A DNA stretch of 20,075 nucleotides, from positions 1 through 20,075 of the forward strand of contig JBGQLV010000054.1 of assembly GCA_041500225.1 (NCBI GenBank), given 5' to 3'. How positions within the stretch are numbered: position 1 is the first letter of the stretch; each line of letters opens with the position of its first letter. A program made the position numbers and the translations under genes. Below, in pieces: positions 13,872-20,075 of the stretch. This DNA is from 0-14-3-00-41-53 sp041500225 (GTDB lineage Bacteria; Nitrospirota; Thermodesulfovibrionia; Thermodesulfovibrionales; SM23-35). The notes beneath the pieces were generated by a model, which did no database searches, had not been told where the DNA came from, and worked only from the letters and a program-made list of their open reading frames with translations.

Positions 13872-15371
13872 GTGACACTTGTTGAGATGCTGGACAGGAA
13901 TGCCAGGGAGATCCCTGGGAAGAAGGCTATTATTTTCCATAATAGAGAGATAACTTATAGAGAACTTTATGAAACAGTAAATAGATTAGCAAATGCCCTA
14001 TCTGAAATAGGTCTGAAGAAAGGGGATCGAGTGGGTTTAATGCTCCCAAGAATCCCTGAGTTAATTATCAGCTTTCTTTCTATTGCAAAAGTTCATGGTA
14101 TAGCTGTACCAATAAATTTTGAACTTCCTGTTGGGGGAGTTCGAACTATCTTAGAGTCTATCTCATCACAATTTTTGATTGTCTATAGTCCATTTTTAGA
14201 ACTCGTCAAGAAGTCTATACCTGTAGATTCGAAAGCACTGATTATAGTAGTTGGTAATGAGGATCGCGAATGTCTATCATGGAATGAAATAGTTAAAAAA
14301 GGAAATCTTAGTAATCCCTGCCTTGAGATTAATGATGATGATATTGTTTATCTAAACTATACATCGGGTTCTACAGGTAATCCAAAGGGGGCTGTAACAA
14401 CCCATTCTAATATATACTGGAATACCGTTGCTTCAGTGGATGCCCTCAAACTGACCTCTGAAGATATACATATTTGTATGTTCGCTCCTTTTGCACACCC
14501 TCATGAAATATTTGCCCGGCCACTCTATCTGGGTGGAACGATAGTGCTTATTGATAAGATTTATCCGAAGTCCCTTGCGGAAGCTATATCCAACCACAAA
14601 GTAACCTGTATGATGGGTCTTGCACCCATGTATGAAAATTTGCTGGATACGCTTGAACATAAAACTTATGATTTAAGCTCTTTACGGATTCCAGAGAGTG
14701 GTGGGATGTACACACGAACAGAACTTATAAAAAGATTTGAACAAAAGGTGGGAGTGCCGATTATTCCTGTGTGGGGAAGCACAGAGACTACGGGCATTGC
14801 CCTTGCCAATCGTCCAGATGAGCGTATACTTCCAGGTTCAGTTGGGAAACCCTGCACTTCTTATGAGGTAAGGATAGTGGATGAATATGGTGTTGAGATA
14901 CCGCCTGGAGAGATAGGTGAGATGATATTTAGGGGACCTGCAGTGGTAAAAGGTTATTACGAGAAGGCAGAGAACAACCAAACATGTTTCAAAGATGGCT
15001 GGTACTATAGTGGTGATCTTGGGGAAAAAGACGATGAAGGCAACTTTTATTTTATGGAAAGAAAGACAGGCATGATGAAGGTTGCAGGGCTCAAGGTATA
15101 TCCTATGGAAATTGAACTCGCATTAGTTGCGCATCCTGATATAAAAGAGGCAGCAGTCATCTCTGCCAAGGATAGATTGAGGGGTGAAGTTCCTAAGGCA
15201 ATTATTGTCACCAAGAACGGGAGGAGTATGACTGAAAAGGAAGTTATAGATTTTTGTAAGGAACGGCTACCCCATTATAAATTGCCTAGGATTGTAGAGA
15301 TGAGAGACTCCCTCCCCAAAATCGGGAATGGTAAAATTAATAAAAAGGTGTTGCAGAAGGAGTATACATGA
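13872..15371 (+). CDS. AMP-forming acyl-CoA synthetase/ligase-like enzyme
   Basis: The protein has 499 residues and belongs to the ANL superfamily. Motifs in order are YTSGSTGNPKG (163-173, phosphate loop), GSTETTG (302-308), YSGD (379-382, ribose-binding Asp), the hinge region ERKTGMMKVAG (396-406), and the C-terminal catalytic Lys in GNGK (K488). The enzyme would activate a carboxylate as acyl-AMP and then pass it to CoA or another thiol. The substrate cannot be read from the sequence. The hinge has Gly where Asp or Lys is common. The start is GTG at 13872; an ATG at 13887 is possible, but MTLVEMLDRNAREIPGKKAI is the usual N-terminus. It lies 61 bases after the export gene and overlaps the dehydrogenase by four bases (ATGA), so the two are likely made together. 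Confidence 0.9.
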   Translation: MTLVEMLDRNAREIPGKKAIIFHNREITYRELYETVNRLANALSEIGLKKGDRVGLMLPRIPELIISFLSIAKVHGIAVPINFELPVGGVRTILESISSQFLIVYSPFLELVKKSIPVDSKALIIVVGNEDRECLSWNEIVKKGNLSNPCLEINDDDIVYLNYTSGSTGNPKGAVTTHSNIYWNTVASVDALKLTSEDIHICMFAPFAHPHEIFARPLYLGGTIVLIDKIYPKSLAEAISNHKVTCMMGLAPMYENLLDTLEHKTYDLSSLRIPESGGMYTRTELIKRFEQKVGVPIIPVWGSTETTGIALANRPDERILPGSVGKPCTSYEVRIVDEYGVEIPPGEIGEMIFRGPAVVKGYYEKAENNQTCFKDGWYYSGDLGEKDDEGNFYFMERKTGMMKVAGLKVYPMEIELALVAHPDIKEAAVISAKDRLRGEVPKAIIVTKNGRSMTEKEVIDFCKERLPHYKLPRIVEMRDSLPKIGNGKINKKVLQKEYT

Positions 15372-16531
15372 AAGCATTGGTTGTTGATGCAGAGTGGAAG
15401 CCTAAAAAGGATTACCCTCTCAGCAAGGATGAAAAAACACGGGAAAGGGCACTTATCGGGAGCCAGGTGTGGAGAAATACGAGGTTTGAGATAAAAGATT
15501 TACCTACACCAAACCCACACGATGATGAAGTACTTATAAGGGTAAAGTCTTGCGGTATCTGCGGTTCTGATACTCATCTCTATGAGACTGATGGAGAAGG
15601 GTACATAATCTATTCTGGCCTCACTAAATTTCCATGTATCCCAGGGCATGAATTCTCAGGAATAATTGAAAAGATTGGTAGTAAGGTAACTACTCTGCAG
15701 GTAGGTGATAAAGTTGCTTTGGAAAGCATTATGTGGTGCGGTGTGTGCCAACCCTGTAAGAGCGGGACCCCTAATCAGTGCAGGAATGTAGAGCTAATGG
15801 GATTGAGCACCGATGGTGCATTTGCTGAATATGTAGCAGTAAATGAAAGGTACTGTTGGAAGATTAACGACTTAACAGAGGTATATCCGGAGGAAGATGT
15901 ATTTGATATCGGCGCTCTTATTGAGCCGGTAGGGTGTGCTTATAACGGTATCTTTATTGCTGGGGGCGGATTCAACCCTGGTGCCACTGTAGCTGTTTAC
16001 GGCACCGGGCCCATAGGTCTTGGTGCCATTGCTCTATCGAGAATTGCTGGTGCAAGTCTGATTATAGCCTTTGACGTAATAGATGAGAGGGTAATGCTAT
16101 CAAAAGATATAGGGGCTGATTATGCCTTTAATATAAATAAGATGAACGGTTGTAGCCCGCGTGACAAAGTGATGGAGCTTACTAAGGGATGGGGGGCGGA
16201 TATTCAGATTGAGGCTGCAGGTGCTGCACCTCTAACCATTCCCGAGATGGAAAGATCCATGGCTGTAAATAGCAAGATAATCTATCTCGGAAGGGCAGCC
16301 ACAACAACACCCATGTATCTTGATGCCCTTGTCTCAGGTGCCAACAAGATTATTGGATCAAGGGGTCATGCAGGATACGGGATTTTTCCGAATATCATAA
16401 AACTGCTTGTTTCAGGAAGACTCAATTTAAAAAGGATGATAACAGCAAGGTATCCATTTGAGAAGGTCTTGGATGCAATTAAGGTATCTACAAAAAGAAC
16501 AGATGGAAAAATTCTGGTTAAAATAACATAG
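15368..16531 (+). CDS. Zinc-dependent NAD dehydrogenase (threonine/polyol or inosose dehydrogenase type)
   Basis: The protein has 387 residues and is a medium-chain dehydrogenase. The catalytic zinc region is CGICGSD (C62-C65), GHE (H94-E95) and LIEPVGCA (E186). The structural zinc cysteines C124, C127, C130 and C138 are all present. The Rossmann motif is GTGPIG (212-217), and Asp236 at the end of the second strand favours NAD. The N-terminal extension and YETDGEGYIIYSGLTKFPCIPGHEFSG resemble the Thermotoga-type scyllo-inosose 3-dehydrogenase family as I remember it; this is a recollection, not a search. It would oxidise a secondary alcohol on a sugar, polyol or cyclitol. It is coupled by ATGA to the ligase gene and followed by the Wzc-like gene, which suggests a role in making a polysaccharide constituent. 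Confidence 0.88.
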   Translation: MKALVVDAEWKPKKDYPLSKDEKTRERALIGSQVWRNTRFEIKDLPTPNPHDDEVLIRVKSCGICGSDTHLYETDGEGYIIYSGLTKFPCIPGHEFSGIIEKIGSKVTTLQVGDKVALESIMWCGVCQPCKSGTPNQCRNVELMGLSTDGAFAEYVAVNERYCWKINDLTEVYPEEDVFDIGALIEPVGCAYNGIFIAGGGFNPGATVAVYGTGPIGLGAIALSRIAGASLIIAFDVIDERVMLSKDIGADYAFNINKMNGCSPRDKVMELTKGWGADIQIEAAGAAPLTIPEMERSMAVNSKIIYLGRAATTTPMYLDALVSGANKIIGSRGHAGYGIFPNIIKLLVSGRLNLKRMITARYPFEKVLDAIKVSTKRTDGKILVKIT

Positions 16532-16544
16532 GTTAGGAGGCGAT

Positions 16545-18626
16545 ATGGAACTGCGGAAATATTGGGAAATTATTTGCAGGAGAAAATGGGTATTGATCTT
16601 GTCTGTAATATTATTGCCATTATTTACTTATATACTTTTTAAAATCATCTCCCCTACATATCAGAGCCAGGCAAAACTATGGGTTAAAGTAGATACCCTT
16701 CAGCAGAAGTTTATAAAGGATATACCAACTGAGATAGGAAAATTTAGTTTTACAGATTCGGATAATGCCATGGGTACGATAAAGGAAATATTGGTAAGTG
16801 AGCCTGTAGTTGGTCAGGTAATCAGAGAAATGAATTTAAGGGATAAAAACGGAGAACTTTTCAAAGTAGATGATTTTGCAAATCCGAATATATTTACGCT
16901 TATTTTTCAAAAAGCAGGTGTTGGTATAGACAATATTTCTGATTCTGAAACCTTTGAGATTACGGGTTATTTTGGTGAACCTTCTAAGGCAAAAGAGATT
17001 TCTGAAAGTGTGGTCAGAGCGTTTTTAGATACCTTTGCAAAGATATATAAAAAAGAGGCTAAAGAGGCAAGAAAGGTCATAGAGTCTCGCCTCATGGATG
17101 TAAGGGAAAGGCTAAAAGAAGCAGAACAGGCTGTAGAGGATTACAGAACCCAAAATAAGGTTTATGATATAGCTACCCAGATAAAGACTTTAATGGCAGA
17201 AATATCCAGTCTCGAGACTGAGAGAAATACCGCCCTTCATTCTTTACAAGAGAATAAATTAACCCTTGAAACCATCAGGGAGTCTTCTTTAGGTAAGACA
17301 GAAAAATTTAAAGAGGCTATAGCTACAATCGAAGATAGCACTATGGTTACAACTTACAAAACACAATTACTTACTCTTGAGACAAACCGTGCTAAATTAA
17401 CAACAGAACTTACCGCTGAACATCCAGATGTAAAGATAGTAAATAGCCAGATAGATGTAGTAAAGGACGCTCTAAAGAAAGAAATTTCAAAGAGTTTTGC
17501 CTCACGGATTGTAGAAACAGATGCCTTCTATAACGCTCTTGTAGCAAAATACAGTAGTGCTCTTATTGATACAGTCGAATTGAGAGCGAGGGAAAAGATT
17601 TTAGCTGAACAGCTAAAAGAAAAACAAAAAAGGTTTGATGAGATACCAGGAAAGGAGAAAAGGTTTAATGAGCTCTCAAGAGAAGTGGATAATTTAAAGA
17701 GTGTGTATAACTCCCTTGATTCAAACATGGAAACAACAAAAAGTGCCGAAGCGATGGATTTAGCTAATGCTGTTGTTGTTCAGCCACCAATATTACATGA
17801 AAATGTAAACCAGAATCTATACTTTCCTCCAGAGAAAAAAAAATTTACTATGGTATTAGCCACCTTCATAGGTATGTTCTTTGGAATTTTTTTAGTTTTT
17901 CTTCTGGAATATCTTGATGATAGCTTATGGAGTCCACACGAGATTGAAAAGAGCCTAAATCAGAAGGTTATCGGGGTTATCCCAAAGGTTCGCAGAAAAG
18001 ACCTTGATATTGGGAAGATAGAAAGTTCTTTACTTACAGATAGCATTTACAACTTCTTAGCGAACATAAAATTATTCAAAGGTAACGAATTGGGTAAGAT
18101 CATCTCTATTGTAAGTACTATAAAGCAGGAGGGTAAATCAGTATTAGCATCCTTTATGGCTATTCTCTTGGCTAACCAGGGCAAAAAAGTTATGCTCATC
18201 GATGTAAATTTGCGATATCCAGTTCTTCATAATTTCTTTAACCTCCCTAACAGGATAGGACTTAGTAACTATTTAGCAGAGGATATTCAAATTCAAGAGA
18301 TGATAAGTAGTACTTCTATCAAGAATCTACATGTTATCACAGGCGGGTTGGCTCTGGTTGTAAGTCCACAAAAATATTTTGATTCAGAGAAATTTTCAGA
18401 ACTTCTCAAAACTTTGACATCCTACTACGATAATATTATTTTAGATACTCCTGCTTTCATTAATGGGAGTGATGCATTGATTATATCCAGACACGCTGAG
18501 GATACCATTCTTGTAGTGGCGCAGGGCAAGACACCCCAAAAGAAGGCTCAAAGCTTTATGGATACTATGAATATGACAAAATTCAAGTTTTCAGGAGTTG
18601 TTTTAAATATGGTTAAATATTTATGA
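16545..18626 (+). CDS. Wzc-like polysaccharide co-polymerase with a divergent tyrosine-kinase domain
   Basis: The protein has 693 residues. It has a Wzz-type N-terminus with membrane helix 1 (about 15-33), a long periplasmic coiled coil (about 165-400), membrane helix 2 (about 431-452) and a cytoplasmic P-loop domain. The P-loop motifs are divergent: Walker A is STIKQEGKS (524-532), where PGEGKS is usual; Walker A' is LIDVNLRYP (D553, with Asn555 for the usual second Asp); Walker B is IILDTPAF (D634). There is no tyrosine-rich tail; the protein ends VVLNMVKYL. It would set chain length and link synthesis to the Wza-like channel. Kinase activity is doubtful from these changes, although ATP binding may persist. 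AGGAGG lies just upstream of the ATG. The stop overlaps the next gene by ATGA. Confidence 0.92.
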   Translation: MELRKYWEIICRRKWVLILSVILLPLFTYILFKIISPTYQSQAKLWVKVDTLQQKFIKDIPTEIGKFSFTDSDNAMGTIKEILVSEPVVGQVIREMNLRDKNGELFKVDDFANPNIFTLIFQKAGVGIDNISDSETFEITGYFGEPSKAKEISESVVRAFLDTFAKIYKKEAKEARKVIESRLMDVRERLKEAEQAVEDYRTQNKVYDIATQIKTLMAEISSLETERNTALHSLQENKLTLETIRESSLGKTEKFKEAIATIEDSTMVTTYKTQLLTLETNRAKLTTELTAEHPDVKIVNSQIDVVKDALKKEISKSFASRIVETDAFYNALVAKYSSALIDTVELRAREKILAEQLKEKQKRFDEIPGKEKRFNELSREVDNLKSVYNSLDSNMETTKSAEAMDLANAVVVQPPILHENVNQNLYFPPEKKKFTMVLATFIGMFFGIFLVFLLEYLDDSLWSPHEIEKSLNQKVIGVIPKVRRKDLDIGKIESSLLTDSIYNFLANIKLFKGNELGKIISIVSTIKQEGKSVLASFMAILLANQGKKVMLIDVNLRYPVLHNFFNLPNRIGLSNYLAEDIQIQEMISSTSIKNLHVITGGLALVVSPQKYFDSEKFSELLKTLTSYYDNIILDTPAFINGSDALIISRHAEDTILVVAQGKTPQKKAQSFMDTMNMTKFKFSGVVLNMVKYL

Positions 18627-19966
18627 AAGTGATGCTAATACAGTCTTATTTGGGAAGGCATGAGGCAGAAGGAGCAATATTACCTATTGGACTTTGTTAT
18701 ATTGCATCCGCACTTAAAAGACACGATATTGAGATATTTGACCCTAATATAAGCGAATCCCCTTTCGTTGAAATGGAAGAGAGGATGAAGGCATTTAAAC
18801 CGCATGTTGTGGGAATTTCTCTAAGGAATATTGACACGACTCAAAAAAGGGATATTTTTTATTACTTTAAAACTCTACAATCTACTGTTCAATTAATAAA
18901 AAAAATTAATCCTTCTGTAAATATAATGGTTGGAGGGGCTGGTTTCTCCATGTTTGCTAAAAAGATAATGGATAGGATACCCATGATCGATTTTGGTGTT
19001 TATCTTGAGGGTGATGAATCTGTACCTGAACTTTTGGCAAAACTCGATAACCCTGAGGATGTAAAAGGTATTTTTTTAAATAATAATAATAAGGTTATAT
19101 TCACAGGTACAAGACCTTTCCCTAATGTTGAGAAATTATCAATGCCCAGATTAGATCTTATCGATATAAAAAATTATGATCACCCTCTCTATACAAACAT
19201 TGGCATTCAAACAAAAAGGGGATGTGCGCTGAAGTGTGCTTACTGCAGTTATCCGTTCCTCAATGGGAATAAGATAAGGCTTAAATCAATGAAACAGGTT
19301 GTTGATGAAATAGAGTTTCTTGTTAATACATTCAATATAAGGCGGTTCATGTTTGCTGACAGTGTATTCAACATGCCGGAGAGGCATGCTGAAGATATAT
19401 GTCAGGAGATAATCAGAAGGGAACTTAAGGTAGAATGGAGCGCCTGGTTCGATATGAAAGGTTTATCAGAGAAGCTTATTTCATTAGCTGTAGAAGCAGG
19501 CTGCAAAAATATTTCTTTTTCTCCTGATGCAGCTTCGAATCCCTCTCTAAATGCTTTAGGTAAGGGTATCAGTGAAAAAGATATCCAGAGGGCGATGAAA
19601 TTGTTAAGGAAATTAACGGGCGTCAGGATCGAGTTTAATTTTTTTTGTACTCCCCCCATGCAGAACTTTTTTGGCTTCATCAAAATGCTCTTACTATACA
19701 TAAAGATAAATCTTCTCTTTTTGGGCAGAAGTGTTGTAAACCTTGCCTGGATCAGAATTGAACCAGAGACCAGAATATATGAAATGGCAATAGCTGAAGG
19801 GGTGATATCCAAAGAAACAGACCTCCTTCCTCTTGAAGAAAAAGAATTATCAGGACTTTTCTATAGTTGCCCTGCTACAAGAAAATACGCGGATCCCGTA
19901 TTCAACCTCCTGTTGGATATTCAGGAAAAGATGAGGCCTTTCTTGAAAAAGATACTTAGCAGATAG
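18623..19966 (+). CDS. B12-binding-type radical SAM enzyme
   Basis: The protein has 447 residues. The N-terminal part (about 1-140) has the cobalamin-binding-like fold of class B radical SAM enzymes (LPIGLCYIASAL, VVGISLRN, MVGGAGFS). The lower-axial His motif DxHxxG is not seen, as is common in this class. The radical SAM core has the cluster motif KRGCALKCAYC (C201, C205, C208), followed by the barrel segments FMFADSVFN and ISFSPDAASN. Such enzymes perform methylations, ring formation and other radical steps on small molecules, lipids or polymers; the substrate is unknown here. It is coupled by ATGA to the Wzc-like gene, so it should be made with the export machinery and may modify the glycan or its lipid carrier. 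Confidence 0.9.
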   Translation: MKVMLIQSYLGRHEAEGAILPIGLCYIASALKRHDIEIFDPNISESPFVEMEERMKAFKPHVVGISLRNIDTTQKRDIFYYFKTLQSTVQLIKKINPSVNIMVGGAGFSMFAKKIMDRIPMIDFGVYLEGDESVPELLAKLDNPEDVKGIFLNNNNKVIFTGTRPFPNVEKLSMPRLDLIDIKNYDHPLYTNIGIQTKRGCALKCAYCSYPFLNGNKIRLKSMKQVVDEIEFLVNTFNIRRFMFADSVFNMPERHAEDICQEIIRRELKVEWSAWFDMKGLSEKLISLAVEAGCKNISFSPDAASNPSLNALGKGISEKDIQRAMKLLRKLTGVRIEFNFFCTPPMQNFFGFIKMLLLYIKINLLFLGRSVVNLAWIRIEPETRIYEMAIAEGVISKETDLLPLEEKELSGLFYSCPATRKYADPVFNLLLDIQEKMRPFLKKILSR

Positions 19967-20000
19967 GCAAAAGAAAAGTACGGGTTACCTATAAAGAACC

Positions 20001-20075
20001 ATGGTAGTTAGGGAAAATTTAGTAAGAGATGCCCTTCGATTAATTGTATGGTATCCACTCAGATGGTTAGTTGAA
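20001..20075 (+). CDS. Start of an unidentified gene, cut by the right edge
   Basis: An ATG at 20001 opens a frame of 25 codons to the window edge (MVVRENLVRDALRLIVWYPL, then RWLVE). An in-frame stop lies at 19992-19994, so this ATG is the first one available. Only a weak purine stretch (AAAGAA) precedes it. The basic, aromatic start followed by a hydrophobic run (RLIVWYPLRWLV) would suit a membrane-associated acyltransferase of the LpxL type, but 25 residues are too few to name the family. It follows the radical SAM gene by 34 bases in the same orientation and probably belongs to the same unit. Confidence 0.5.
   Translation, partial: MVVRENLVRDALRLIVWYPLRWLVE

Noticed and set aside
13034..18626. 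Exosortase/PEP-CTERM type polysaccharide locus
   Set aside because: An AMP ligase and Wza/Wzc-like genes recall such loci, but no exosortase or PEP-CTERM protein is visible in the window.
19402..19812. 136-codon minus-strand frame opposite the radical SAM gene
   Set aside because: It is antisense to conserved radical SAM barrel sequence and shows no motif or ribosome site.

Overview
The window comes from a Gram-negative, diderm bacterium of low to moderate GC. The signs are type II secretion genes, a lipobox-bearing outer-membrane polysaccharide export protein and a Wzz/Wzc-type co-polymerase. Many dispersed palindromic repeats sit in the gaps and even inside coding sequence. Repeat-rich, anaerobe-like genomes such as Nitrospirota or the former Deltaproteobacteria would fit, but the taxon is inference only.

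Left half, minus strand (read from 9965 down to 1). A family 2 glycosyltransferase overlaps a WbaP-type phosphoglycosyl transferase by 4 bases. A 230-base gap holding a hairpin-cluster repeat follows. Then comes a tightly packed type II secretion operon in the order gspE, gspF, gspH, gspI, gspJ, gspK, gspL, gspM, with gspM running off the left edge. No gspG, gspC or gspD is visible. gspL carries an in-frame palindromic repeat, and heptamer repeats lie between gspF and gspH.

Centre (9966-10468). This is a divergent intergenic region with no convincing intact gene. It contains a 133-base element with 17-base terminal inverted repeats, a probable decayed transposon (tnpB-like) tail, and several GC-rich hairpins.

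Right half, plus strand. A short receiver-like protein whose N-terminal codons run through an (AT)9 tract is followed by a 583-residue fusion of a degenerate nucleotidyltransferase, a left-handed beta-helix and a phosphoglycosyl transferase. After a 350-base gap with a nested repeat and a palindromic operator-like site comes a compact unit: Wza-like export lipoprotein, AMP-forming acyl-CoA-ligase-like enzyme, zinc-dependent NAD dehydrogenase, Wzc-like chain-length/kinase protein, and a B12-binding-type radical SAM enzyme. Two ATGA overlaps couple these genes. A further gene begins at 20001 and runs off the right edge.

Together the right half looks like an exopolysaccharide assembly and export locus. 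A phosphoglycosyl transferase starts the lipid-linked glycan, and Wza-like and Wzc-like proteins control polymer length and export. The ligase, dehydrogenase and radical SAM enzyme are inserted among them, presumably to make or attach an unusual sugar or acyl modification. That combination, with the degenerate nucleotidyltransferase fusion and the weakened Wzc kinase motifs, is the most unusual part of the window.
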